Positions 1-9,449 of a DNA stretch of 64,000 nt are shown here, piece by piece (position 1 is the stretch's first letter; each line of letters opens with the position of its first letter). The position numbers were made by a program, and so were the translations under genes. This DNA is from Micromonospora sp. NBC_00421. GTDB lineage: Bacteria; Actinomycetota; Actinomycetes; Mycobacteriales; Micromonosporaceae. The stretch lies in the NCBI RefSeq assembly GCF_036017915.1, contig NZ_CP107929.1, positions 1,798,001 through 1,862,000 on the forward strand, written 5' to 3'. Under the pieces are notes generated by a model. It worked only from the letters and a program-made list of their open reading frames with translations. It was not told the origin of the DNA and ran no database searches.

Positions 1-666
1 CACTGGTTCGGCACCGACCACCTCGGCCGTGACGTCTGGACCCGGGTGGTGCACGGTGCCGGGCACTCGCTGACCATCGGTCTCGCCGCGACCGCGATCG
101 CGGTCACCGGCGGGGTGCTGCTCGGACTGCTCGCCGGGCTGGCCCACCGGTTCGCCGACGAGGCGCTCAGCCGGTCCTTCGACGCGTTGTCGGCGTTCCC
201 GCTGCTGCTGCTGGCGCTGCTGCTGATCACGGTCGCCGGCCCCGGCACGGCCAGCCTGATCGTCGCCATCGGCATCGCCACCCTCCCGCACCACGCCCGG
301 GTGGTACGCGGACAGACCCTGCTGGTGCGCCGGGCCGGGTACGTCGAACAGGCGGTCAGCTTCGGCCTGTCCCGGCCCCGGCTGGTGCTGCGGCACGTGC
401 TGCCCAACGTGATCGGCCCGGTCCCGGTGCTCGCCGTGATCGGGCTCGGTGAGGCGATCCTGGCCGCCGCCGGGCTCAGCTTCCTCGGCCTCGGCCCGCA
501 GCCACCGTCACCGGAGTGGGGCGCGATGCTCTCCGAGGGCCGCAACTACCTGCAGGTGGCCTGGTGGATGACGGTGCTGCCGGGCGCGGCGGTCACCGCC
601 ACGGTGGTGGCGCTGACCGTGGTCGGACGACACTGGCAGGTCCGCTTCGACGGGCGGCAGCCGTGA
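1..666 (+). CDS. Peptide/nickel-type ABC transporter permease (DppC/OppC family), 5' end missing
   Basis: The reading frame is open from base 1, so the gene begins before the window. The visible start shows the family hallmark GTDHLGRDVW, which in DppC/OppC permeases lies in the N-terminal third. Hydrophobic membrane segments follow, with a cytoplasmic EAA-type loop (QAVSFGLSRPRLVLRHVLPN) that docks onto the ATPase, and the usual C-terminal pattern LSFLGLGPQPPSPEWGAML. It should form the membrane channel for a dipeptide, oligopeptide or similar solute. Its stop overlaps the start of the fused ATPase gene (TGATG), so the two are translationally coupled. The substrate cannot be told from this fragment. 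The monooxygenases downstream suggest a sulfur- or nitrogen-containing organic compound rather than plain peptides (inference). Confidence 0.93.
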   Translation, partial: HWFGTDHLGRDVWTRVVHGAGHSLTIGLAATAIAVTGGVLLGLLAGLAHRFADEALSRSFDALSAFPLLLLALLLITVAGPGTASLIVAIGIATLPHHARVVRGQTLLVRRAGYVEQAVSFGLSRPRLVLRHVLPNVIGPVPVLAVIGLGEAILAAAGLSFLGLGPQPPSPEWGAMLSEGRNYLQVAWWMTVLPGAAVTATVVALTVVGRHWQVRFDGRQP

Positions 667-2300
667 TGGCCCCGCTGCTCACCGTGGAGGACCTGCACGT
701 CACCTTCGACACCCCGACCGGCCCGGTGGAGGCGGTACGCGGCATCGACCTCACCGTCGGGGCCGGCGAGTGCGTCGCGGTCGTGGGGGAGTCCGGCTCG
801 GGCAAGAGCGTCACCGCCCGTACCCTGGTCGGTCTGGCCGGTGACGGTGCCCGGGTCCGGGCCGCCCGGCTCGACCTCGCCGGCCGGGACGTGCGGGCCT
901 ACCGACCACGGGACTGGCGGCGGGTGCGGGGCCGGCTCGCCGGGCTGGTGGTGCAGGACGCGCTGGCCTCCCTCGACCCGCTGCGCACCGTCGGCGCGGA
1001 GATCGGCGAGGTGCTCGCCGCGCACGACATCGTCGGTCGGTGGGAACGCGCCGGCCGGGTCACCCACCTGCTCGACCAGGTGCACGTGCCGGAACCCGGC
1101 CGCCGGGCGCGGCAGTACCCGCACCAACTCTCCGGCGGGCTGCGGCAGCGGGCGCTGATCGCCTCGGCGATCGCCGGCGAACCCGCCCTGCTCATCGCCG
1201 ACGAGCCGACCACCGCGCTGGACGTCACCGTGCAGGCGCAGATCCTGCGGCTGCTCGCCGAACGGCGGGCCACCGGGGTCGGGCTGCTGCTGATCAGTCA
1301 CGACCTGGCGGTGGTCGCCCAGGTGGCCGACCGGGTCCTGGTGATGCGAGACGGCCGGATCGTCGAACACGGTCCGACCGGGCGGGTGCTGCGGGCCCCG
1401 CAACACCCGTACACCCGGCAGTTGCTTGCCGCGGTGCCGTCGGCCACGTCACGGGGGCGTCGGCTCGGCGAACCGGCCCGGGTCCGCGACGGCTGCGCGG
1501 TGCCGGCGCTGGGGCGTACCCCGCTGCCGGCGCGGCCCGCCGTCCGTCCGGACGACACCGTGCTGGCCGCGGTCGGCCTGACCAGGCGGTACGGCCCGCA
1601 CACCGTCGTGCGGGACGTCTCGTTCAGCGTCGCCCGGGGCGAGACGCTGGGGCTGGTGGGCGAGTCCGGCTCCGGCAAGAGCACGATCGCCCGCCTCGTC
1701 GCCGGCCTGCTCGCCGCCGACGCCGGCACCGTCACCTTCGAGTCCACCAGGTGGTCCGGGGTGCCGGAGCGGACCCGCCGTCCGCTGCGCCGACGGATGC
1801 AGCTGATCTCCCAGGACCCGTTGGGCTCCTTCGACCCCCGGTACACCGTCGGCCGGCTCGTCGCCGAGAACCTCGACCCCGGGCCGGACCGGAGCGACCG
1901 GGTGGTCGCCCTGCTGCACCGGGTCGGCCTCGGCCCGGAGCTTGTCGACCGGCACCCCCGGTCGCTGTCCGGCGGGCAACGGCAACGCGTCGCCATCGCC
2001 CGCGCCATCGCCCCCCGGCCCAGCCTGATCATCTGTGACGAACCGGTCTCCGCCCTGGACGTCTCCGTCCAGGCCCAGGTCCTCGACCTGCTGGCCGAGC
2101 TGCGGGCCGCCGACGGCACCGCCCTGCTGTTCATCTCCCACGACCTGGGCGTGGTGCACCACCTCGCCGACCGGGTGCTGGTCCTGCACGACGGCGCGGT
2201 GGTCGAGCAGGGTCCGGTCGGCGACGTCTTCAGCTATCCCCGGCACCACCACACCCGGTCCCTGCTCGACGCGCTGCCCACGCTCGTCACCGCCGGCTGA
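666..2300 (+). CDS. Fused double ATPase of peptide/nickel ABC transporter (DppD-DppF type), 544 aa
   Basis: Two ABC nucleotide-binding domains sit in one chain. Domain 1 (about residues 5-270) has Walker A GESGSGKS, signature LSGGLRQRA and Walker B LLIADEP. Domain 2 (about 295-540) has GESGSGKST, LSGGQRQRV and LIICDEP. In many bacteria these are separate DppD and DppF proteins; fused forms are common in actinomycetes. The ATG at 666 was chosen because it overlaps the permease stop and starts directly at a typical MAPLLTVEDLHV beginning. Longer upstream starts only read antisense to permease sequence. It powers uptake through the permease upstream and sits 16 bases before the first monooxygenase, in the same direction. 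Confidence 0.95.
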   Translation: MAPLLTVEDLHVTFDTPTGPVEAVRGIDLTVGAGECVAVVGESGSGKSVTARTLVGLAGDGARVRAARLDLAGRDVRAYRPRDWRRVRGRLAGLVVQDALASLDPLRTVGAEIGEVLAAHDIVGRWERAGRVTHLLDQVHVPEPGRRARQYPHQLSGGLRQRALIASAIAGEPALLIADEPTTALDVTVQAQILRLLAERRATGVGLLLISHDLAVVAQVADRVLVMRDGRIVEHGPTGRVLRAPQHPYTRQLLAAVPSATSRGRRLGEPARVRDGCAVPALGRTPLPARPAVRPDDTVLAAVGLTRRYGPHTVVRDVSFSVARGETLGLVGESGSGKSTIARLVAGLLAADAGTVTFESTRWSGVPERTRRPLRRRMQLISQDPLGSFDPRYTVGRLVAENLDPGPDRSDRVVALLHRVGLGPELVDRHPRSLSGGQRQRVAIARAIAPRPSLIICDEPVSALDVSVQAQVLDLLAELRAADGTALLFISHDLGVVHHLADRVLVLHDGAVVEQGPVGDVFSYPRHHHTRSLLDALPTLVTAG

Positions 2301-2316
2301 CCGTAGGAGGAGAACC

Positions 2317-3525
2317 ATGCCCGATCCCACCCTGCACCTGGCCGTCGCCCTCGACGGCCTCGGTTGGCACCCCGCCGCCTGGCGGCTGTCCCACGCCGAC
2401 CCGGCGGCGCCGCTGTTCCCCCGCTGGTGGGCGTCCCTGGTCGGACAGGCCGAACGGGGTGCCCTGGACCTGGTCACCATCGAGGACTCGCTTGACCTCC
2501 AGTCGTCCCTGCCCGACGGGCCGGACGGCCGGGTCGACCAGGTCCGGGGCCGACTCGACGCGCTGCTTGTCGCCGCCCGCATCGCCCCGCTGACCCGGCA
2601 CATCGGGCTCATCCCGACCACAAGCGTCACGCACACCGAACCGTTCCACGTCTCCACCGCGGTGGCCACCCTCGACCACGTGACCGGCGGCCGGGCCGGC
2701 TGGCTGCCCCGGGTCTCCGCCCGCCGCTCCGAGGCCGGACACTTCGGCCGGCGGAACCTGCCCCCGCTGGATCCGACCCGGCTGGCCGAACCGCAGCACG
2801 CACGGCTCGTCGGTGACCTGTTCGCCGAGGCCGCCGACGCCGTCGAGGTGGTCCGCCGGCTCTGGGACAGTTGGCAGGACGACGCGGAGATCCGCGACGT
2901 CCCGACCGGCCGGTTCGTCGACCGGGACCGGCTGCACTACACCGACTTCACCGGTCGGTGGTTCTCGGTCAGGGGGCCGTCGATCGTGCCCCGGCCGCCG
3001 CAGGGGCAACCGGTGGTCGCCGCGCTGGCCCACTCGACGGTGCCGTACGCGTTCGCCGCCCGGCACGCCGATGTCGTCTTCGTCACCCCCACCGACGCCG
3101 GGCACGCCGAGGCCGTCGTCGCCGAGGTCCGGGCGGTGGAGGAGACCGTCGGCCGGTCCGGCCCGCCACTGCGGATCCTGGCCGACCTGGAGGTGCTGAT
3201 CGACGACACCCCGGCCCTGGCCCGGCGGCGTCGGACCCGGTTGGACGAGCTGCACGGCGCGGAGTTCCACGCCGACGCCGCCGCCTTCACCGGCAGCCCC
3301 GGGCAGCTCGCCGACCTGCTCGCCGAGTGGCGTCGGGCCGGGGCGGACGGCTTCCGGCTGCGTCCCGCCGTGCTGCCCGACGACCTCGTCACGATCACCA
3401 GGGCGGTGGTGCCAGCGCTGCGCGACCGGGGCCTGTTCCGCGCCGGTCACCCCGGTGGGACGCTACGCGACCTGCTCGGCCTGCCCCGGCCGGACAACCG
3501 GTACGCCGTCGCGGGCACCGACTGA
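2317..3525 (+). CDS. LLM-class flavin-dependent oxidoreductase, 402 aa
   Basis: A luciferase-like (TIM-barrel, FMN/F420-using) oxidoreductase. The N-terminus has the family pattern of a GWHPAAWR segment followed by ERGALDLVTIEDSL, then a central ATLDHVTGGRAGWLPRVS stretch that matches the conserved LD-x-L-S-xGR-xxW region. The start ATG has a strong ribosome site, AGGAGGAG, five bases upstream. It is the first of four such enzymes following the ABC transporter genes. The family oxidises small organics (alkanesulfonates, nitrilotriacetate, dibenzothiophene derivatives, long-chain alkanes); the specific substrate is not visible. It is only distantly similar to its three neighbours, so the cluster is not a recent tandem duplication. 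Confidence 0.9.
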   Translation: MPDPTLHLAVALDGLGWHPAAWRLSHADPAAPLFPRWWASLVGQAERGALDLVTIEDSLDLQSSLPDGPDGRVDQVRGRLDALLVAARIAPLTRHIGLIPTTSVTHTEPFHVSTAVATLDHVTGGRAGWLPRVSARRSEAGHFGRRNLPPLDPTRLAEPQHARLVGDLFAEAADAVEVVRRLWDSWQDDAEIRDVPTGRFVDRDRLHYTDFTGRWFSVRGPSIVPRPPQGQPVVAALAHSTVPYAFAARHADVVFVTPTDAGHAEAVVAEVRAVEETVGRSGPPLRILADLEVLIDDTPALARRRRTRLDELHGAEFHADAAAFTGSPGQLADLLAEWRRAGADGFRLRPAVLPDDLVTITRAVVPALRDRGLFRAGHPGGTLRDLLGLPRPDNRYAVAGTD

Positions 3526-3540
3526 TCCCAGGAGACACCC

Positions 3541-4896
3541 ATGCCCAAGCAGATCATCCTCGCCGCGCACTTCCCCGGGGTGAACAACACCACCGTGTGG
3601 AGCGACCCGGCCTCCGGCAGCCACATCGACTTCGCCTCCTTCGTCCACCTGGCCCGCACCGCCGAACGCGGCAGATTCGACTTCTTCTTCCTGGCCGAGG
3701 GGCTGCGGCTGCGCGAACAGCGGGGCCGGATCCACGACCTGGACGTGGTGGGTCGACCGGACACCCTCACCGTGCTGGCCGCGCTCGCCGCCGTCACCAC
3801 CCACCTGGGTCTGGCCGGCACCCTGAACACCACCTTCCGGGAGCCGTACGAGCTGGCCCGGCAACTGGCCAGCCTGGACCACCTCTCCGGTGGCCGGGCC
3901 GCCTGGAACGTGGTCACCACCTCCGACGCGTTCACCGGGGAGAACTTCCGCCGGGGCGGCTACCTCGACCGGTCGCTGCGCTACGAACGGGCCGCCGAGT
4001 TCGTCCGTACCGCCCGGCAGTTGTGGGAGTCGTGGCCGGCGGACGCGGTCGTCGGCGACCGCGACGGCGGCCGCTACGTCGACGAGGCCGATCCGGGGGT
4101 CTTCGCCCACCGCGGCGACCAGTTCGACATCGCCGGGCACTTCACCGTGCCGCGCAGCCCGCAACTGCACCCGGTGATCCTCCAGGCCGGTGACTCGGGT
4201 GACGGCCGGGATTTCGCCGCGTCCAGCGCCGACGCGATCTTCTCCCGGCACGGCACCCTGGCCGACGGTCAGGAGTTCTACCGGGACGTGAAGGCCCGGC
4301 TGGCCCGCTACGGCCGCAACCCCGACGATCTGAAGATCATTCCGGGGGTGACCTTCGTTCTCGGCGACACCGACGCCGAGGCCCAGGAACGCGCCCACCA
4401 CATCCGCCGCCAGCAGGTCAGCCCGCAGACCGCCATCCTACTGCTGGAACAGCTCTGGAACCGGGACCTGTCCGGGTACGACCCGGACGGCCCGCTGCCG
4501 GCCGAGGACCCCGACGTCTCCGCCGACGCGATCAGCCGGGGCCGGGCGGGGATGTACCCGGACCCGGTCGGCACCGCCCGGCAGTGGCGGGCGCTGGCGC
4601 AGGAGAAGGGCCTCGGCATCCGCGACCTGATCATCGAGGTCACCGGCCGGCAGTCCTTCGTCGGCACCCCGCAGCGGGTCGCCGAGCGGATGAACCACTT
4701 CGTGCAGTCCGACGCCGCCGACGGGTTCATCCTGGTGCCGCACCTGACCCCGGGCGGACTCGACGAGTTCGTCGACCGGGTCGTCCCGCTGCTCCAGGAA
4801 CGCGGCGTGTTCCGCACCGAGTACACCGGCACCACCCTGCGCGACCACCTCGGCCTGCGGCCCGCCCGCCCGCTCACCCGGGTCGGTGCGGCATGA
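3541..4896 (+). CDS. LLM-class FMN-dependent monooxygenase, NtaA/SnaA/DszA type, 451 aa
   Basis: The length, the N-terminal MPKQIILAAHFPGVNNTTVW and the central LASLDHLSGGRAAWNVVTTS are typical of the two-component FMNH2-dependent monooxygenases of the NtaA/SnaA/DszA branch. These depend on a separate flavin reductase, which is not visible here. CAGGAGAC lies six bases before the ATG. The gene begins 15 bases after the previous monooxygenase, and its stop overlaps the start of the GNAT gene by four bases (ATGA). It probably hydroxylates or desulfurises a compound imported by the upstream transporter. That link is inference from operon structure. Confidence 0.92.
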   Translation: MPKQIILAAHFPGVNNTTVWSDPASGSHIDFASFVHLARTAERGRFDFFFLAEGLRLREQRGRIHDLDVVGRPDTLTVLAALAAVTTHLGLAGTLNTTFREPYELARQLASLDHLSGGRAAWNVVTTSDAFTGENFRRGGYLDRSLRYERAAEFVRTARQLWESWPADAVVGDRDGGRYVDEADPGVFAHRGDQFDIAGHFTVPRSPQLHPVILQAGDSGDGRDFAASSADAIFSRHGTLADGQEFYRDVKARLARYGRNPDDLKIIPGVTFVLGDTDAEAQERAHHIRRQQVSPQTAILLLEQLWNRDLSGYDPDGPLPAEDPDVSADAISRGRAGMYPDPVGTARQWRALAQEKGLGIRDLIIEVTGRQSFVGTPQRVAERMNHFVQSDAADGFILVPHLTPGGLDEFVDRVVPLLQERGVFRTEYTGTTLRDHLGLRPARPLTRVGAA

Positions 4897-5417
4897 CCGG
4901 CCCGCAGACGTCCACCCCGGTCACCGTCTGCCGGCTGCGCTGGGACGACCCGGACGCGGTGGCCCTGCGGGCGGCGATGACCGGGGAACTGCGCCAGCGC
5001 TACGCCGACCGTCCGCACGACCCGATCCACCTGCCCCCGGCGCGGGTGCTCGCCCCCGGCTCGGTGGCCTGGACCGGGGTGGCCTACACCGCCGACGCGC
5101 TCCCGGTCGGCCACGCCGCGCTGCGCTGGCACGGCGTCGACCTGGAACTCAAACGGATGTACGTGGTGCCCGCCCACCGGGGGCGGGGCGTCGCCGACCA
5201 GCTCCTGGACGCCGCCCGCGAAGCGGCCGGGCAGTTCGGCGCGGGCCGGATCGTGCTCCAGACCGGCGACCGGCAACCCGACGCGGTCCGCCGCTACGAA
5301 CGCGCCGGCTACCGGCCGGTCCCGGTCTTCCCGCCGTACGACGCGTTGCCCTACTCCCGCTGCTACGCCCTGGTGGTACGCCCCGCCTCCGCACGGAAGG
5401 CCCCGGTCCCGGCATGA
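4893..5417 (+). CDS. GNAT family N-acetyltransferase, 174 aa
   Basis: A Gcn5-type acetyl-CoA-dependent acyltransferase. The acetyl-CoA loop is at about residues 90-105, KRMYVVPAHRGRGVADQLL, matching the conserved Q/RxxGxG/A motif. It is followed by the family's aromatic/Gly pattern RRYERAGYRPV. The start ATG at 4893 overlaps the stop of the preceding monooxygenase, and its own stop overlaps the next monooxygenase start (ATGA both times). It is therefore part of one polycistronic unit. It may modify the imported substrate or a breakdown product. Nothing in the sequence names the acceptor. Confidence 0.9.
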   Translation: MTGPQTSTPVTVCRLRWDDPDAVALRAAMTGELRQRYADRPHDPIHLPPARVLAPGSVAWTGVAYTADALPVGHAALRWHGVDLELKRMYVVPAHRGRGVADQLLDAAREAAGQFGAGRIVLQTGDRQPDAVRRYERAGYRPVPVFPPYDALPYSRCYALVVRPASARKAPVPA

Positions 5418-6481
5418 AGTTCCTGCTGATCACCCTGATCACCCACCTGCCCGACCCGGTCACCGGACGACGCCGGAGCACCACCGAACGGTTCCGGGAG
5501 GTGGTCGACACGGCAGTGCTCGCCGAGGAACTCGGTTTCGACGGCTACGGCGTCGGCGAACGACACGAACGCCCCTTCATCTCCTCCTCCCCGCCGGTGG
5601 TGCTGAGCCACATCGCGGCGCGGACCCGCACCATCCGGCTCTTCACCGCCGTCACCACGCTGAGCCTGCTCGACCCGGTCCGCGCCTACGAGGACTACGC
5701 CACCCTCGACCACCTCTGCGACGGTCGGCTGGAACTGATCATCGGCAAGGGCAACGGCACCGCCCAGGCCCAGCTCTTCCACGTCACCGCCGAGGATCAG
5801 TGGGACCGCAACCGGGAGGGCTACGAGCTGTTCCGTCGGCTCTGGCGGGAGGACCGGGTCACCTGGTCGGGCCGGTACCGACCGGCGCTGACCGAGGCCG
5901 AGACCTGGCCCCGTCCGCTGCAACAGCCCATCCGGGTCTGGCACGGCAGCGCCACCAGCCGGGAGTCGGTCGACCTGGCCGCCCGCCACGGCGACCCGAT
6001 CTTCTCCGCCAACGTCACCAACCCGGTCGAGCCGTACGCCGAGCTGGTGCGCTACTACCGGCAGCGGTGGGTGCACCACGGCCACGACCCGGCGGACGCC
6101 CTCGTCGGGGCCGGCACCGCCGGCTTCTACACCGCCCGGACCTCGCAGGAGGCGGTCGAGACGTACCGGCCGATCTTCGAGGCCCGGCTCGCCGCGTTCC
6201 GCCGGCTCGGCGTCGAACCGGTCTTCCCCACCATCGAGGACGCCGTGGCCCGCAGCTCCCTGCTGGTCGGCAGCCCGCAGCAGATCGTCGACAAGGTGCT
6301 GCGCTACCACGGGCAGCTCGGCCACGAGGTGATGCACCTCCAAGCCGACCACGACGGGCTGACCGAAAAGGCCCACCGGCTGAGCCTGGAGCTGTTCCAG
6401 GCCGAGGTGGCGCCGGTGCTGCGCCGGGAGATCCCCAGCCGTCCCTTCCGTCCGCCGGCGACCGCCGCCGCACCACGCTGA
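5414..6481 (+). CDS. LLM-class flavin-dependent oxidoreductase, 355 aa
   Basis: Starts MKFLLITLITHLPDP, then ERFREVVDTAVLAEELGFDG and VGERHERPF, the luciferase-like N-terminal pattern in which the enzyme reads GxGERH in place of the more usual AEHH. YEDYATLDHLCDGRLELIIGKG is the conserved barrel strand before the flavin site. The ATG overlaps the GNAT stop by four bases. It resembles the bacterial luciferase-like group that contains many uncharacterised actinobacterial enzymes. Function in the operon is probably oxidation of the imported compound, but whether it uses FMN or F420 cannot be settled from the motifs. Confidence 0.9.
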   Translation: MKFLLITLITHLPDPVTGRRRSTTERFREVVDTAVLAEELGFDGYGVGERHERPFISSSPPVVLSHIAARTRTIRLFTAVTTLSLLDPVRAYEDYATLDHLCDGRLELIIGKGNGTAQAQLFHVTAEDQWDRNREGYELFRRLWREDRVTWSGRYRPALTEAETWPRPLQQPIRVWHGSATSRESVDLAARHGDPIFSANVTNPVEPYAELVRYYRQRWVHHGHDPADALVGAGTAGFYTARTSQEAVETYRPIFEARLAAFRRLGVEPVFPTIEDAVARSSLLVGSPQQIVDKVLRYHGQLGHEVMHLQADHDGLTEKAHRLSLELFQAEVAPVLRREIPSRPFRPPATAAAPR

Positions 6482-6499
6482 CCAGAAACGGGGAATCCG

Positions 6500-7645
6500 A
6501 TGTCATCGACCGCACTGTCCGTGCTCGACCTGTCCCCGGTGCCCGCCGGTGGCACCGTCACCGACGCCCTGCGGCACACCGTGGACCTGGCCCGCCGGGT
6601 CGAACAGTTCGGTTACCGCCGCTACTGGCTGGCCGAGCACCACCTGGCCGCCGGGGTGGCCAGTGCCGCCCCGGCCGTGCTCATCGGGCAGGTCGCCGCG
6701 GCCACCAGCGTGCTGCGGGTCGGCTCCGGCGCGGTGCAGGTGGGTCACCGCACCGCCCTGTCGGTGGTGGAGGAGTTCGGCACCCTCGCCGCCCTCCACC
6801 CGGGTCGCATCGACCTCGGCATCGGCCGGTCCGGCCAGCGTCGGGCCGAGGCCGCCCAGGAACCCGCCGCGCCCCTGCCACCACCGGCCGAGGCCCGGGT
6901 GGTCGACGGGCTGCTGATCCCCGCACCTTTCTCCTTCGCCCACCTCGTCGGCGCACCCCGGTACGCGCTCGCCGCCGCGCTGCTGCACCAGGCCGGTGCT
7001 CAGCCGCCCGCGTTCGCCGGGCAGCTCGACGACATCCTCGCGTTGCTGCGCGGCGACTACCGGGACGCCGACGGCCTGGACGCGCACGCCGTCCCGGGGG
7101 AGGGGGCGGACCTCCAGGTGTGGCTGCTGGGCAGCAGCGGTGGGGAGAGCGCCCGACTCGCCGGGGCGCTGGGCCTGCCCTTCGCCGCCAACTACCACGT
7201 CAGCCCCGCCTCGGTGCTGGACGCGGTCGGCGCCTACCGGGCCGCGTTCCGACCTTCGGCGGCGCTGGCCGAGCCGTACCTGGTGGTCTCCGCCGACGTG
7301 GTGGTCGCCGACACCGATGCCGAGGCGCGTCGGCTGGCCGTGCCGTACGCGCCATGGGTGCGCGGCATCCGCAGCGGCGGGGGCGCGATCCCGTACCCGA
7401 GTCCCGAGCAGGCCGCCGTCCTGCCGTGGACGGACGCCGACCGGCAGCTCGTCGCCGACCGGGTGGACACCCAGTTCGTCGGCGCGCCGGAGACGGTCGC
7501 CGCCCGGTTGCGCACCCTGCGGGACGTCACCGGCGCCGACGAGCTGCTGGTCACCACGATCACCCACGATCACGCCGACCGGGTGCGGTCCTACCAGCTG
7601 CTGGCGAAGGAATGGGCCCAGTCCGGCGACGCCGGCCGGGCCTGA
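6500..7645 (+). CDS. LLM-class flavin-dependent oxidoreductase, MsnO8/YhbW type, 381 aa
   Basis: Begins [20 protein letters not shown], followed by [16 protein letters not shown], the signature of the MsnO8/YhbW subgroup of luciferase-like proteins. [20 protein letters not shown] and [13 protein letters not shown] also fit. It lies 18 bases after the previous gene and is the last of the apparent seven-gene operon. Next on the strand is a 185-base gap with a candidate new promoter. No regulator is encoded beside the cluster, so the control signal is unknown. Confidence 0.9.
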   Translation: MSSTALSVLDLSPVPAGGTVTDALRHTVDLARRVEQFGYRRYWLAEHHLAAGVASAAPAVLIGQVAAATSVLRVGSGAVQVGHRTALSVVEEFGTLAALHPGRIDLGIGRSGQRRAEAAQEPAAPLPPPAEARVVDGLLIPAPFSFAHLVGAPRYALAAALLHQAGAQPPAFAGQLDDILALLRGDYRDADGLDAHAVPGEGADLQVWLLGSSGGESARLAGALGLPFAANYHVSPASVLDAVGAYRAAFRPSAALAEPYLVVSADVVVADTDAEARRLAVPYAPWVRGIRSGGGAIPYPSPEQAAVLPWTDADRQLVADRVDTQFVGAPETVAARLRTLRDVTGADELLVTTITHDHADRVRSYQLLAKEWAQSGDAGRA

Positions 7646-7830
7646 GGTGCGGTCGGTTCGCTCACCCCGGCCCGGACGGGACCACGTATCGGGGGTGTCC
7701 GGGTCGGGGTGTCGCGTCAGCTCATCGCACTGAGCAGGCCGGTCTCCGGCTGGGTTCGTCCGTGGCCGCGGCTTTCGCCGGGGCCGGGCTATATTGACGT
7801 CAGTCGCTTGCTGCTCTGGAGGTGTCTGAC

Positions 7831-9348
7831 GTGAGAGCCCGTTCGATGGTGGTGGCGGCGGTCGTGGCGGGGCTCGCGGCGACCGGCGCAGGCACCGCCA
7901 CGCTCGCCGGTGCCGCCCCGGCCGCCCAGGCACCGGCCGCGGTGGCCCTGGCCACCGGTGACTTCGACTTCACCCGCCCCCAGGTGGTGGCCACCGGCCT
8001 GACGGTCCCCTGGGGGATGGACTTCCTGCCCGACGGCAGCGCCCTGACGGCGCTGCGCAACTCCGGCCAGGTGGTGCGGGTCCGCCCCGGGCAGGCCCCC
8101 GAGCAGGTGGCCCAGGTCTCCGGCGTCAACGCCACGGGCGAGGGCGGGCTGCTCGGCCTCGCGGTCTCCCCGGGGTACGTCCAGGACGGTTACGTCTACG
8201 TCTACCTCACCACCGCCACGGACAACCGGATCGTCCGCTTCCGGCTCACCGCGCCCCAGAACCAGGAGCCGGTCCTGACCGGGCTGGCCCGGTCCAGCAT
8301 CCACAACGGCGGGCGGATCGCCTTCGGCCCGGACGGGATGCTCTACGCCGGCGTCGGCGACGCGGGGCAGACGGCCAACGCGCAGAACCCGCAGAGCCGC
8401 AACGGCAAGATCCTCCGGATGCGGCCGGACGGTTCGGTGCCATCGGACAACCCGACGGCCGGCTCCCTGGTCTACAGCCTCGGGCACCGCAACGTGCAGG
8501 GCCTGACCTGGGACGCCCAGGGCCGGCTCTATGCCGCCGAGTTCGGGCAGAACACCTGGGACGAGGTCAACCTCATCGTGGCCGGCGGCAACTACGGCTG
8601 GCCGACGGTCGAGGGTCGGGCCAACGATCCCCGGTTCCGGGATCCGCTCGTGGTCTGGTCGACCGCCGAGGCGTCCCCGAGCGGCGCGGCGATCGCCGGC
8701 AACCGGCTCTTCGTCGCCGCGCTGCGGGGTACCCGGCTGTGGAACGTGCCGCTCACCGGGACCGGTGGGGTCGGCACCCCGACGGCCGAGTTGACGGGCG
8801 CCTACGGCCGTCTGCGCACCGTCGAGTACGGGCCGGACGGCTGGCTCTGGGTCACCACCAGCAACCGGGACGGGCGCGGCACCCCGGCGGCCACCGACGA
8901 CCGCATCCTGCGCTTCCCGCCGAGGGACACCGCCACCCCGCAACCGACCACTGCCCCGCCGACGACCGCCCCGCCGACCAGCTCGCCCACGACGCCCCCG
9001 CCCACCACCACCCCGCCCGGCACGCCCCCGCCCGTCTCGTGCCGGGTCAGTTGGCAGCCCAACCAGTGGAACGGCGGGTTCACCGCCGAGGTGTCGATCA
9101 CCAACCTCGGGTTCTCGGTGACCGGTTGGACGTTGACCTGGACCTTCGGTGCCGACCAGCGGGTCACCAACGCCTGGAACGCGCAGGTGACCCAGTCCGG
9201 GGCCGCCGTCACCGCCCGTAACGTCGCCTGGAACGGCGACCTGCCGCAGAGCGGCACGGTCACCTTCGGCATCCAGGGCACCTTCGGCACGAGCAACCCG
9301 CGCCCCACCGCGTTCCAGTTCAACGGGGGTGTCTGCCTGGTCCAGTAA
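7831..9348 (+). CDS. Secreted PQQ-dependent sugar dehydrogenase-like beta-propeller with C-terminal CBM2, 505 aa
   Basis: A signal peptide (VVAAVVAGLAATGAGTATLAG, cut near AQA) leads into a GSDH-family six-bladed propeller of about residues 45-370. Recognisable parts are LTVPWGMDFLPDGSAL, GEGGLLGLAVSP, SIHNGGRIAFGPDGMLYAGVGD and SLGHRNVQGLTWD, which carry the quinone/calcium-binding residues. A Pro/Thr linker follows, then a CBM2 cellulose-binding module of about 100 residues with Cys at both ends (CRVSWQPNQWNGGF ... GGVCLVQ). The GTG at 7831 has GGAGGT eight bases upstream, so it is preferred to the GTG at 7822. TATATT at 7790 is a possible -10 box, next to the palindrome TGACGTCA. It likely oxidises sugars at a cellulose surface and could feed electrons to extracellular oxidases. 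Confidence 0.92.
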   Translation: MRARSMVVAAVVAGLAATGAGTATLAGAAPAAQAPAAVALATGDFDFTRPQVVATGLTVPWGMDFLPDGSALTALRNSGQVVRVRPGQAPEQVAQVSGVNATGEGGLLGLAVSPGYVQDGYVYVYLTTATDNRIVRFRLTAPQNQEPVLTGLARSSIHNGGRIAFGPDGMLYAGVGDAGQTANAQNPQSRNGKILRMRPDGSVPSDNPTAGSLVYSLGHRNVQGLTWDAQGRLYAAEFGQNTWDEVNLIVAGGNYGWPTVEGRANDPRFRDPLVVWSTAEASPSGAAIAGNRLFVAALRGTRLWNVPLTGTGGVGTPTAELTGAYGRLRTVEYGPDGWLWVTTSNRDGRGTPAATDDRILRFPPRDTATPQPTTAPPTTAPPTSSPTTPPPTTTPPGTPPPVSCRVSWQPNQWNGGFTAEVSITNLGFSVTGWTLTWTFGADQRVTNAWNAQVTQSGAAVTARNVAWNGDLPQSGTVTFGIQGTFGTSNPRPTAFQFNGGVCLVQ

Positions 9349-9449
9349 CCCGATCTCACGGTCAGCGTCGACGGCGGCCGGGGTCGGTCGAACCGGGGCA
9401 ATGTGCCGGATTCGCCGACGCCGGGCCCCGTTCCGGTGGAGCCTGCGAG

